The notes under the pieces were generated by a model that had not been told where the DNA came from, did not search any database, and worked only from the letters and a program-made list of their open reading frames with translations. A stretch of DNA of 45,959 nucleotides from an uncultured Eisenbergiella sp. (GTDB lineage Bacteria > Bacillota > Clostridia > Lachnospirales > Lachnospiraceae): the NCBI GenBank assembly GCA_904392525.1, contig CAJFMW010000037.1:1-45959 (forward strand), written 5' to 3'. Position 1 is the first letter of the stretch; the number at the start of each line of letters is the position of its first letter. A program made the position numbers and the translations under genes. Below, in pieces: positions 32,046 to 42,056 of the stretch.

Positions 32046-32828
32046 TTAATATCCATAAATATCTGTAATTTCGTCAGTATAAACGCCCGGCGCCCGGTAT
32101 ACCACCAGGGGCTTTTCTACGGTCAGGCGGCTTTTTCCTCCCCTTCTCGCCTCCAGAAGCACCATATTCGGCTCCCGGTCCGCAAAGGGATATACCAGCC
32201 GCATCCGCTTCGGCTCCAGCTTCATTGCAGAAAGCGTCACGATGATTTCCGCCAGCCGAAAGGGACGATGCACCAGAAAAAAGCCCCCTCCCGGAACGAG
32301 CAGCTTTGCCGCAGCGGCGGCAACATCCGCAAACGTACATTTCACCTCATGTCTGGCGATGGCCATCGGCGCTTCCGGATTGGTCAGTCCATGGCCATCT
32401 GTAATATAGGGCGGGTTGCAGGTTACAACGTCAAAAGAAGCAGCCGGAAAAATCCCCGCCGCCTCTCTGATGTCCCCCTGCACGATGTCGATTTTATCCG
32501 ACAGGCCGTTTAACGCCACGCTCCTTTTCGCCATATCAGCGCTGTCCGGCTGAATCTCCAGGCCGGTCAGATGGGAAGCCCGGGTTTTCGCCTCAAGCAG
32601 GATGGGGATGATGCCGGTTCCCGTTCCCAGGTCCAGCACCCGCTCCCCCTCTTTTACGCGCGCAAAGCCGGAAAGGAGCACGGCGTCCATACCGAAGCAG
32701 AAGCGCCCCGGATCCTGGATGATACGGTAATTGTTCCTCTGAAGCTCGTCAATCCGCTCGCCCGGCTTCAAAATTCCGCCGTCCGGATGCTCTCCCCCGT
32801 TTTTCTTATTCCAGTCTGGATTTTTCAT
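32046..32828 (-). CDS. trmN6: tRNA1(Val) adenine-37 N6-methyltransferase-like protein
   Basis: A 260-residue class I SAM-dependent methyltransferase. Motif I is VLDLGTGTGIIPILL (about 64-78) and the N6-adenine methylase motif is NPPY (about 138-141). QDPGRFCFGMDAVLLSGF at the N-terminus is typical of the COG4123 (YfiC/TrmN6) group. E. coli TrmN6 methylates A37 of tRNA1(Val); in Firmicutes the target is less certain. Its start lies 23 bases inside the end of ricT, indicating coupling. Confidence 0.85.
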   Translation of the reverse strand: MKNPDWNKKNGGEHPDGGILKPGERIDELQRNNYRIIQDPGRFCFGMDAVLLSGFARVKEGERVLDLGTGTGIIPILLEAKTRASHLTGLEIQPDSADMAKRSVALNGLSDKIDIVQGDIREAAGIFPAASFDVVTCNPPYITDGHGLTNPEAPMAIARHEVKCTFADVAAAAAKLLVPGGGFFLVHRPFRLAEIIVTLSAMKLEPKRMRLVYPFADREPNMVLLEARRGGKSRLTVEKPLVVYRAPGVYTDEITDIYGY

Positions 32829-33729
32829 CCTGTTTCTCCAGCTTTTCGAGCTCCTTCATCTCTTTGGCGCTCACCTCATTCTTTTTATTTTCATCGTTCT
32901 TTTTATTCTTCCCGTGTCTCCTGCGGAAACGAAGCTGATCCGCACGGTATTCCCGGATCTCCTTTTCATCTCCCACGTTCACGATAACCTTCACCAGCTG
33001 ACGCAGCACGTTAACGCCGGATACCTCGCCCTTCAGACCGTCGTCCGTAGTCACGTAATCTCCCGTGTTGGGAAGTCTCCGGTTTAAATCCTCATAGGTC
33101 TCCTCCTCATGCTTCAGACAGCACATCAGGCGGCCGCAGACACCGGAAATCTTGGTGGGATTCAGAGAAAGATTCTGTTCCTTCGCCATTTTGATGGATA
33201 CCGGAACGAACTCCGACAGGTGCGTGTGACAGCACAGCTGTCGGCCGCAGATGCCGATGCCCCCCAGAATCTTGGTCTCATCCCGCACGCCGATCTGCCT
33301 CAGCTCGATCCTGGTCTTGAACACGCCGGCCAGATCCTTGACCAGCTCCCGGAAATCGATCCTGCCGTCCGCCGTAAAATAAAACAGCACCTTGTTGTTG
33401 TCAAAGGTATATTCCGCGTCGATCAGCTTCATTTCCAGCTTATGCTTCTTAATTTTCTCCTGACAGATGGCGAACGCTTTCTTTTCTTTCACCTTGTTCG
33501 CCGCTTCCTGCTCGTCGTCCCTCTCATTGGCGATTCGGAGCACCGGCTTTAAGGGCTGTACCACCTTTGAGTCGTCCACCTCGCGGATCCCGCCCACAAC
33601 GGTGCCGTATTCCACTCCCCGCGCGGTCTCCACGATCACATGATCGCCTCTCTTTATCTCAAATCCGACCGGGTCAAAATAGTAAATCTTCCCCGCCGTC
33701 CGAAATCTCACTCCAATGATTCTTTTCAT
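32806..33729 (-). CDS. ricT: RicT/YaaT-type PSP1-domain protein
   Basis: A 307-residue protein with the PSP1 C-terminal domain. The Cys set is GICGRQLCCHTHL and GVCGRLMCCLKHE (between about 157 and 207). In Bacillus subtilis RicT works with RicA and RicF as an Fe-S complex needed for RNase Y-dependent mRNA processing, competence and sporulation. The C-terminus is a highly charged Lys/Glu/Asn tail. GGAGG precedes the ATG. It follows holB by 29 bases, as in many Firmicutes. Confidence 0.92.
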   Translation of the reverse strand: MKRIIGVRFRTAGKIYYFDPVGFEIKRGDHVIVETARGVEYGTVVGGIREVDDSKVVQPLKPVLRIANERDDEQEAANKVKEKKAFAICQEKIKKHKLEMKLIDAEYTFDNNKVLFYFTADGRIDFRELVKDLAGVFKTRIELRQIGVRDETKILGGIGICGRQLCCHTHLSEFVPVSIKMAKEQNLSLNPTKISGVCGRLMCCLKHEEETYEDLNRRLPNTGDYVTTDDGLKGEVSGVNVLRQLVKVIVNVGDEKEIREYRADQLRFRRRHGKNKKNDENKKNEVSAKEMKELEKLEKQDEKSRLE

Positions 33730-33758
33730 CTATATACCTCCAAAAGCTTCCAGGAAGC

Positions 33759-34748
33759 CTAGTTCTCCTGAATCGTCATGCACATCAGCTGCATGGTCAG
33801 GTCAAAATTTACATTTGCCAAAAGGCGCTGCTTCGCCTTTTCCACCGCGTCCAGGATCTTCTCCAGGCCTTCATAGCTCGTCCTGTCGGCTTCCCTTCTA
33901 ATATACTTGATTTCTTCCCTGAAAATCAAGTGATTGGCGTCATTCGTCGCCTTAAAAAGCAGAACGTCCCGGTACCAGATGGAAATCAGGTCCAGATAAT
34001 CCGTAACATCCAGCTTGAATTCATTGATTTTCTTAATAGCCGCCACAATTTCCGCGGTCTCAAGCTCATGAATATATTTTAAAAGCGTCACCGCCTCTTC
34101 CTTCACCCGGTCAAAATCCTCACTGGAAGCAAGAAGCTTCGCCCTGCCGATGTTTCCTCTGGCAAAGGCAACGCACACATTCGCCTTATAGTCCGGCACC
34201 TTCAGCTCTTCCATCAGGTACCGTCTCACAATATCATCCCTTACCGGCTTCATCTCCAGCTTTACGCAGCGGCTTTGAATGGTGGGAAGCAGCGCCCCCG
34301 CGTTCGCGGTCAGGATCAGGATGATCCCGTAGGCCGGCGGCTCCTCCAGCGTCTTCAAAAGCGCGTTCTGCGCCTGCACCGTCATTTTTTCTCCCTCATT
34401 GATGATATAAATCTTATACGGGCCATAATAGGGCTTGATAACAATATCATTGTTCACCTGGCCCCGGATATCCTCCACGCCGATGCTGCCCGGCTTCTCA
34501 TGAACTACGCGGATGATGTCGGGATGGTTTCCCGACAGCGCCTGTCTGCAGGAATGGCATTCCCCGCAGGGCTCCACTCCGCCCTTTTCACACTGCAGCG
34601 CGCGCGCAAAGATCCGGGCAATAAATTCCTTGCCGCTGTCCTTCTCGCCCGCTATGATATAGGCATGGGAAACCTGCCTCGTCTCAAGCACGTTTCCCAT
34701 GTATTCCTTAATCGCATCCTGTCCGTAAATATCGTTGAAACCTGCCAT
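33759..34748 (-). CDS. holB: DNA polymerase III delta' subunit
   Basis: A 329-residue AAA+ clamp-loader protein. A variant P-loop region (IIAGEKDSGKEF, near 32-43) precedes a zinc-binding Cys cluster (C at the start of CEKGG, then CGECHSC), and ALLKTLEEPP and TIQSRC (SRC motif) are clear. The C-terminal collar domain is shorter than in E. coli. It helps load the sliding clamp. The ATG at 34746-34748 was chosen to give the normal N-terminus FNDIYGQD; the ribosome site is weak (GGGGAA). Confidence 0.92.
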   Translation of the reverse strand: MAGFNDIYGQDAIKEYMGNVLETRQVSHAYIIAGEKDSGKEFIARIFARALQCEKGGVEPCGECHSCRQALSGNHPDIIRVVHEKPGSIGVEDIRGQVNNDIVIKPYYGPYKIYIINEGEKMTVQAQNALLKTLEEPPAYGIILILTANAGALLPTIQSRCVKLEMKPVRDDIVRRYLMEELKVPDYKANVCVAFARGNIGRAKLLASSEDFDRVKEEAVTLLKYIHELETAEIVAAIKKINEFKLDVTDYLDLISIWYRDVLLFKATNDANHLIFREEIKYIRREADRTSYEGLEKILDAVEKAKQRLLANVNFDLTMQLMCMTIQEN

Positions 34749-34779
34749 ATTCCCCGCCTTTCCCTTTGTGTCTCCCCCG

Positions 34780-35385
34780 TCAGGCATTCTCACTGATTTC
34801 TTTCAGAATATAAGCCTTGATCCGCCCCAGGCATTCCTCCAGATCGCCGTTATAAAACCGTTCCTCAATGCCGGCTTCCCGAATTTTTTCCTCGGAAAAA
34901 TCCTCCGCGTCGGCAAGAAATCTCCGGCACATTTCTTCATACTTCGGCTCTTCCTGCGCCCGCTCCCGGTTCAGCGCCCTCTGCAGGCGCTCTCCGTCGT
35001 CCAGGTCGATGTAAATCGGACGCACCCTGTCCGCGCCGAAATAATCCCGCACAGCCATAAAGGATACCAGCGTGCCGATCATCAGGTAATTTTTGTCCTT
35101 CAGATCGATCTGTCCGTCATCTGCTGTAAAATAGTACCATGGCCCGTACCAGGTCATGTATTTTCTCTCTTCAATGACCTTTCCCTGCCTGCGGAGCTCT
35201 TCCAGCCCCGCCTCATCCATAAAGAAGTATTCCCTTCCGTTCTGTTCTCCATCCCGCATGGGCCTGGTGGTACAGGGAACTGCGGTAAAGAGCGTCACAT
35301 CCTCCACGCCCTCCTCAAGCAGTCTGCGGTAGATGGTATCCTTTCCGGAAGAGCTTTTCCCTGCGATATAAAATATTTTTCCCAT
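34780..35385 (-). CDS. Guanylate kinase-like protein
   Basis: A 201-residue P-loop kinase. The guanylate kinase signature TTRPMRDGEQNGREYFF (near 40-56) is clear. The P-loop is AGKSSSGKDT, which differs from the usual GPSGxGKxT. It therefore may be a paralogue rather than the housekeeping Gmk. It sits directly before holB, a place where tmk is common in Firmicutes. GMP or dGMP phosphorylation is the default expectation; another nucleotide substrate is possible. The start lies 24 bases after glpK. Confidence 0.8.
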   Translation of the reverse strand: MGKIFYIAGKSSSGKDTIYRRLLEEGVEDVTLFTAVPCTTRPMRDGEQNGREYFFMDEAGLEELRRQGKVIEERKYMTWYGPWYYFTADDGQIDLKDKNYLMIGTLVSFMAVRDYFGADRVRPIYIDLDDGERLQRALNRERAQEEPKYEEMCRRFLADAEDFSEEKIREAGIEERFYNGDLEECLGRIKAYILKEISENA

Positions 35386-35409
35386 CGCCTGTTTTTCCTG
35401 CAGTATCTT

Positions 35410-36939
<1,530 letters not shown>

Positions 36940-36979
36940 TTAAAACCATAAAAAGTGTGCGCCCTGGCCATTCTGCGGC

Positions 36980-36997
36980 GCGGGCCTGCAGGCCCGC
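36980..36997. repeat. 18-base perfect palindrome between pyk and glpK
   Basis: GCGGGCCTGCAGGCCCGC is self-complementary over its whole length and lies 14 bases after the pyk stop. There is no T-run, so it is not an intrinsic terminator. It could stabilise the pyk mRNA 3' end or be a protein site. Confidence 0.6.
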
Positions 36998-37011
36998 ACC
37001 GATCCCCTTTC

Positions 37012-38424
37012 TTAAACCTCTACGACTCTGAGCTGGTTGGTCATTCCGGAAATGCCGAGAGGCACGCCCGCAGTGATGATCACCTTATCTCCGTGCTGGA
37101 TATAACCTGCGTTCAGCGCTGCAGTAACCGCCTCGTTAAACAGATCCTCCGTGGTGTTCTCCTCCTGGATCAGCAGCGGCTGTACACCCCACTGCAGGTT
37201 GAGCTGACGCCATACCAGACGCTTCACCGCGCACCCAATGACCGGACAGCTGGGTTTGAATCTGGAAATCATTGCGGCTGTAAATCCGGACATGGTAACT
37301 GTAATGATCGCCTTCACCTTCAGATCCGCAGCCAGCGTGCAGGTCGCATGGGAAATTGCCGTCGTGGTATCTCCATCATCCGGAACCGCGCGCTTCTTCA
37401 GACGGCCTTCAAAATCGATATCCTGCTCCGTCCTCTCGGCAATTCTGGCCATGGTCTTTACGGCCTCTACCGGATAATCCCCGTTGGCGCTTTCTCCGGA
37501 AAGCATGATCGCCGTCGTTCCATCATAGATAGCGTTGGCAATATCCGTCGCCTCCGCTCTGGTCGGGCGGGGATTGTGGATCATGGATTCCAGCATCTGT
37601 GTTGCGGTGACCACCTGCTTTCCGGCTGCCACTGCCTTCTTGATCATCAGTTTCTGAAGGATCGGAACCTCCTCCATGGGAACCTCTACACCAAGATCTC
37701 CTCTGGCAACCATGATACCATCGGAAACCTCGATAATTTCATCCATGTTCCGCACGCCCTGCAGGCTCTCGATCTTGGAAATGATCATCATATGAGAATT
37801 GTGCTCTTCCAGAATCTTACGGATCTCAAGCACATCCTCTTTCTTACGCACAAAGCTTGCCGCAATAATATCAAAGCCCTTCTCGATTCCGAACAGAATA
37901 TCGCTCATGTCGGATTCACCGATGTAAGGCATGGAAAGGTCTGTTCCCGGCACATTGACACCCTTGTGGTTGGAAACCGGGCCGCCGTTTACCACACGGC
38001 AGATGATATCCGTATCCGTAACCTCTTCCACGATCATCTCGATCAGACCATCGTCGATCAGAATTCTGGAGCCAGCGCTCACGTCATTTACCAGATTCTT
38101 ATAGGAAATGGCAGCGATCTCGTTCGTTCCCATGATCTCGTTCGTGGTCAGGGTGAACTTCTGTCCGGCTACCAGCTCCGTCTTTCCGCCTTCAAAGTCT
38201 CTCAGTCTGATCTCCGGTCCCTTTGTATCGAGAAGGATGGCGACCGGCATGTTCAGCTCCCTGCTCACCTTCCGGATCGTGTCAAATTTTCTGCCCTGCT
38301 CCTCATGATCTCCATGAGAAAAGTTACAGCGGGCAACATTCATTCCGGCAAGGATGATTTCCCTTACTTTTTCTTCGCTCTGGGATGCGGGTCCGATCGT
38401 GCAGATCATTTTTGTTTTTCTCAT
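37012..38424 (-). CDS. pyk: Pyruvate kinase
   Basis: A 470-residue enzyme. MRKTKMICTIGPASQSEE, GMNVARCNFSHGDHEEQ, the metal and PEP site ISKIESLQGVRNMDEI, VARGDLGVEVP and TATQMLESMI are visible. The C-terminal domain is present but the extra PEP-utiliser domain of Bacillus-type enzymes is absent. It converts PEP and ADP to pyruvate and ATP. The ATG follows the upstream stop by two bases, with its GGAGG inside the upstream gene. Confidence 0.97.
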   Translation of the reverse strand: MRKTKMICTIGPASQSEEKVREIILAGMNVARCNFSHGDHEEQGRKFDTIRKVSRELNMPVAILLDTKGPEIRLRDFEGGKTELVAGQKFTLTTNEIMGTNEIAAISYKNLVNDVSAGSRILIDDGLIEMIVEEVTDTDIICRVVNGGPVSNHKGVNVPGTDLSMPYIGESDMSDILFGIEKGFDIIAASFVRKKEDVLEIRKILEEHNSHMMIISKIESLQGVRNMDEIIEVSDGIMVARGDLGVEVPMEEVPILQKLMIKKAVAAGKQVVTATQMLESMIHNPRPTRAEATDIANAIYDGTTAIMLSGESANGDYPVEAVKTMARIAERTEQDIDFEGRLKKRAVPDDGDTTTAISHATCTLAADLKVKAIITVTMSGFTAAMISRFKPSCPVIGCAVKRLVWRQLNLQWGVQPLLIQEENTTEDLFNEAVTAALNAGYIQHGDKVIITAGVPLGISGMTNQLRVVEV

Positions 38425-38426
38425 AT

Positions 38427-39971
38427 TCAGTTCCTCCGTCCTTTTATGGTTTCAATTGTGAGTTCCCGGGCAGAAACTCCGCCGCCGCCCGGACTTTCCA
38501 CACCCTGTACGTTCAGTCCAAGCCGAACATACTTATCTATTAACTTAATGAGCTCCTCCGTGATGACTTCTCCCGGGATGATCAGCGGGATTCCCGGCGG
38601 ATAGAGGTTCACATAAGTTGCTGAAATTTTTCCTGCCGCCTCTAAAAGAGGTTCGGCAGATTTCGGCGCTTCCACAGCTTCATAAAGCAAGACGGCTGCG
38701 GTTGTCCGCGGCCAGCTTCGCGGAATGCCTTTCTCAGTCTGCGCCGCCGTTTCCGGTGCCTTAAGCCCGTCGTCGTTTTCCGGCGGCCCGTTCTGCCGCA
38801 GGAGCCTTTCATCAAGCTCCTCCAGCGCTTCGGCCAGACGCAGCAGGCCGTCCCCGGTATCCCAGGGCGTCAGGATAGCGGTCACATAAGTGTCGCATAC
38901 CATCTCCATTTGAAGATGATAACGGTTCAAAAGCTCTTTGTAAAGTAAATTTCCGGTAATTTTTTCATTTTGCGTCGATATCAGAAGTTTTCCCCGGTCA
39001 AACGCTTTCATACACCCGTGTTCCGGAAGCTCTTCACTTAAGATACGAATGACGCGCAGCCCGGCCAATCTGGCGTATAACCGGTTCAGTTTTTCTTCAA
39101 ATTCCGTATATATCTGCCTTCCCCGCTCCTGCAGAAGCCTCACACAGGAATCCATGCTTCCCATCAGAAGATAGGAGGGACTGCTCGTCTGATAGATCCG
39201 CTCAAACCGCCTGACGGCTTCGGAAGAAATGACTTTTCCGTTCCGGTGCAGAAGCGCGGTCTGCGTCAGGGCCGGCAGCGTCTTATGCAGGCTCTGCACC
39301 ACCAGATCGGCGCCGAGCCTTACCGGGCTTTCCGGCTGCCCCGGCGCGAATCCGAAGTGCGCGCCATGAGCGCCGTCCACAATCAGCACGGCGCCCACCT
39401 GATGCACAACTTTCCCAATGGCTTCCACATCGGAAACCACTCCGTCATAGGTGGGAGACGTGATCAGAACCGCCTGTATATCCGGATACCGGGCGAGCAT
39501 TTCCTCCACCTGCTCCGGCGCGATGGCATCCGCCACGCCTCCCTCCAGAAGCTTTGGATAGAGAAAAACCGGCTCAAGCTCCCTCAGACAGAGGGCATGA
39601 TAGACCGACTTATGACAGTTCCTCGCCACAAGGACTCTTCCGCCCTTCCTGGCCGCAGCGGATACTGCCGTCAGAATCCCGGCCGTAGAGCCGTTCACCA
39701 GAAAAAAGGTCTCGTCTGCGCCAAAAACCTCAGCGGCCCGCTCCTGGGCCAGATGCAGAATCCCCTCCGGCTGATGCAGGTCGTCGAAGCCGTCGATCTC
39801 CGTGATATCCAGCCCCGCCGCAGCCTGCAGGACCTCTCCGGCCTCCGGCGGCATGTTTCTCTTATGCCCCGGCATATGAAAGGGATAATATCCGGAATCC
39901 CTGTAAAGCTCCAGCCGCCTTATGAGACTGCCGTCAGGTTTTCGCAGCCCATTTTCTTTATCACCGCTCAT
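38427..39971 (-). CDS. Orn/Lys/Arg decarboxylase-family PLP enzyme
   Basis: A 514-residue fold-type I PLP enzyme. YPFHMPGHKRNMPP near 30-43, VLITSPTYDGVVSD, DGAHGAHFGF (PLP-binding Asp and His) and SLHKTLPALTQ (Schiff-base Lys) are clear. It lacks the long wing domain of E. coli inducible decarboxylases and resembles the short clostridial and Bacillus SpeA/YaaO group. In several Firmicutes such genes sit near tmk-holB, as here. Substrate (Arg, Lys or Orn) cannot be read from sequence. The start at 39969-39971 overlaps the HD gene stop (ATGA); an ATG 24 bases earlier is the alternative. Confidence 0.88.
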   Translation of the reverse strand: MSGDKENGLRKPDGSLIRRLELYRDSGYYPFHMPGHKRNMPPEAGEVLQAAAGLDITEIDGFDDLHQPEGILHLAQERAAEVFGADETFFLVNGSTAGILTAVSAAARKGGRVLVARNCHKSVYHALCLRELEPVFLYPKLLEGGVADAIAPEQVEEMLARYPDIQAVLITSPTYDGVVSDVEAIGKVVHQVGAVLIVDGAHGAHFGFAPGQPESPVRLGADLVVQSLHKTLPALTQTALLHRNGKVISSEAVRRFERIYQTSSPSYLLMGSMDSCVRLLQERGRQIYTEFEEKLNRLYARLAGLRVIRILSEELPEHGCMKAFDRGKLLISTQNEKITGNLLYKELLNRYHLQMEMVCDTYVTAILTPWDTGDGLLRLAEALEELDERLLRQNGPPENDDGLKAPETAAQTEKGIPRSWPRTTAAVLLYEAVEAPKSAEPLLEAAGKISATYVNLYPPGIPLIIPGEVITEELIKLIDKYVRLGLNVQGVESPGGGGVSARELTIETIKGRRN

Positions 39972-40480
39972 GAATTTTTTCGTACCTTTCTCCATCTTCC
40001 TTTTCTCAGACGTAGGGTTTCCAGCAGGGAGCAGTATTTATCCGCCGCCGTCACAATCCACGCCTCCCGGCACATGGGCGGAACGACCGTGAGCGGCCAC
40101 ATGTGCTTCCGGATAATTTCCCGCTCACAGGGCGTCAGACGGTAATCCCTTCCCGCGTTTCGAAGCGCTATTTCCGGATGGCTGAAGCCATGCAGCTCCT
40201 TAAGTCCCTTCGCGGATTTCCGGGTATGCCAGTCATACAGAAAATAGTCGTGAAGGAGGGCTCCTCTTACCAGCTCGCGCTCTCTCACGCGGATCCCCAG
40301 GCTTTTCAGGCCGTCCATGATTTTCAGGCTGCAGCCGGCCACGCTGATGGAATGCTCGTAGACAGATACGGTGCCGTGCTGGATATTCTTTCTCGTACTG
40401 CGGAATCGGGAGGACCTCAGGATATCTCCTCCATACGCGTCGATCCGTTTCACCAGCCGGTTGTTTTCTCTTTCCGGCAT
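39968..40480 (-). CDS. HD-domain protein
   Basis: A 170-residue protein with the HD metal-binding pattern: His in TVSVYEHSISVA, His-Asp in GALLHDYFLYDW, His in GFSHPEIALRN and Asp in VTAADKYCSLLE. HD proteins are usually phosphohydrolases acting on nucleotides; the substrate is unknown. It starts 17 bases after the L,D-transpeptidase gene with AAAGGAG upstream, and its stop overlaps the decarboxylase start. Confidence 0.8.
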   Translation of the reverse strand: MPERENNRLVKRIDAYGGDILRSSRFRSTRKNIQHGTVSVYEHSISVAGCSLKIMDGLKSLGIRVRERELVRGALLHDYFLYDWHTRKSAKGLKELHGFSHPEIALRNAGRDYRLTPCEREIIRKHMWPLTVVPPMCREAWIVTAADKYCSLLETLRLRKGRWRKVRKNS

Positions 40481-40497
40481 CCTGTCACACTCCTTTC

Positions 40498-41916
40498 TCA
40501 GTCATAGCAGACGACGGGAAATCCCTGCTCCACATAACCATAGATGGTTTCCGCAATCTCCTCCGGAAGATTGATGCATCCGTGCGAACCGTTCGTCCTG
40601 TAGATCTCCCCGCCGAATTCCTTCCTCCAGGATGCGTCGTGCATTCCGATATTTCCGTTGAAGGGCATCCAGTACTTCACCGGAGTGGCATAGGTCTCTC
40701 CGGTCAACGTCGCGTTTCTCTCCTTATAGGTGAGTCCGTACACGCCCGCCGGGGTCGCATAGCCTCTTGCCACATTTCCGGACACCAGATCACTTTCCAG
40801 GATTTTCTTCCCGTCTATGTACAGATAAAGATGCTGGCCTCCCAGATCAATTTCCACATAGGAATTGCCGATATCCTCTCCGGCCGGCCCTTCCGCATAG
40901 CCTCTGGAAAAATACAGCGGCTCCTTCTCCAGCCTTTCTCCGTTTTCTATGCTGGAAAGCAGCTCCTGCGTTTCTCCCACCCGGTTCGTCCACCAGCCGT
41001 AAGAACCTTTCAATCGATGCAGAGTCCCGTCTGAAGCGGTAAACTCCCTCTCTCTTCCGAAGGTATCATGCTTCTTTGCCAGCCCGTTTACATGCTCCCT
41101 GACCGCTTCTTCGTCCAGATGTACCTCGTCTCCATCGATGGTGATCCACGTGCTGATCAGACTGCCGTCGATCACCTCCTCTTCTCCGTTCCAGCGATAG
41201 GTGATCTCAGCGCCCGCATACCGGTTTGCCGTCTCAAGCGCCCGCTTCAGTCGCGGATCGTCCGACTTCACGTCCGCGTCGGAATAGAAGCCGCCTTCCC
41301 GCAGATCGAGCTCTTCTTCCAGCTCCTTCAGCGCTTTTCCCGCCGCCTCCTTCACCTTCTCAAAATCGAGCACGGTTCCGGAATCCTCCGGGATGATGGA
41401 ATAACCGGATCCTGCTTCATATTCGCTGATTTTCGCATCCCGCGGCTTTCGGATATGATCCGGATCAAAAAAGGGCGATTCCCTCAAGCGCTTCTCCAGG
41501 GCATCGTCCTCATAAGTCACCACCCTGGGCAGCTCGCAGGTGGAGGAGGAGAAAAACATCTTCGGCCATGCCCATCCGCTCATCTGCGCGCTAAAACGGT
41601 CCAGCGTATCATCAAATACATAACTCATCCCAAGCTCTGCCGGCGTCAGCACATCCTCCATCTCGTCTCTTCCGGTGATCACAAGCTCATAATAAATTTC
41701 CGGATTCAGGCATTCCTCACGCACCCGCTCTCTGGAGCGAAAACTCACATCCGTTCCGTCTATTTCCGTTCTCCAGAAATAATGGCCCGCAAAAAAGAAA
41801 GAGCCTGCAAGATAGATCAGAGCCAGCGCTCCTGCCGCAATGGCCGCGGCAGAAATCGCCCTGCGCAAAAGCCCCCCTCTTTTTCCTGCTGCTCTCTTAT
41901 TTTTACTTTTCTTCAT
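40498..41916 (-). CDS. L,D-transpeptidase (YkuD) with N-terminal peptidoglycan-binding regions
   Basis: A 472-residue type II membrane protein. A basic N-terminus and one membrane segment (about 19-45, ISAAAIAAGALALIYLAGSFFF) are followed by VanW/PG_binding_4-like repeats (about 50-330). The C-terminal YkuD domain holds the catalytic pattern with His in IGMHDAS and Cys in SHGCINLP near 450. YkuD enzymes make 3-3 cross-links in peptidoglycan or attach proteins, and tolerate beta-lactams that block penicillin-binding proteins. It leads the downstream gene string and has its own promoter. Confidence 0.92.
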   Translation of the reverse strand: MKKSKNKRAAGKRGGLLRRAISAAAIAAGALALIYLAGSFFFAGHYFWRTEIDGTDVSFRSRERVREECLNPEIYYELVITGRDEMEDVLTPAELGMSYVFDDTLDRFSAQMSGWAWPKMFFSSSTCELPRVVTYEDDALEKRLRESPFFDPDHIRKPRDAKISEYEAGSGYSIIPEDSGTVLDFEKVKEAAGKALKELEEELDLREGGFYSDADVKSDDPRLKRALETANRYAGAEITYRWNGEEEVIDGSLISTWITIDGDEVHLDEEAVREHVNGLAKKHDTFGREREFTASDGTLHRLKGSYGWWTNRVGETQELLSSIENGERLEKEPLYFSRGYAEGPAGEDIGNSYVEIDLGGQHLYLYIDGKKILESDLVSGNVARGYATPAGVYGLTYKERNATLTGETYATPVKYWMPFNGNIGMHDASWRKEFGGEIYRTNGSHGCINLPEEIAETIYGYVEQGFPVVCYD

Positions 41917-41927
41917 TCAGCCTTCCT

Positions 41928-41963
41928 TTGTAACACTTCCTTTTCTCCCATTGTAACACTTCC
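41928..41963 (-). promoter_or_regulatory. Direct repeats and -10 box upstream of the L,D-transpeptidase gene
   Basis: The 13-base sequence GGAAGTGTTACAA occurs twice on the minus strand with a 23-base period (41951-41963 and 41928-41940). The upstream copy overlaps a -10 box TACAAT (41950-41955). The -35 is poor. Two sites about two helical turns apart would suit a dimeric or tandem-binding regulator. The rest of the 140-base gap shows no gene. Confidence 0.5.
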
Positions 41964-42056
41964 TGTGCAAAAGAGAAATATACGAATGTCACAAACAGAG
42001 CGGAAAACCTATCCAGTTTATCAGCCCCTGTCGGCCCGTGCCGCCAGAACATCGGA

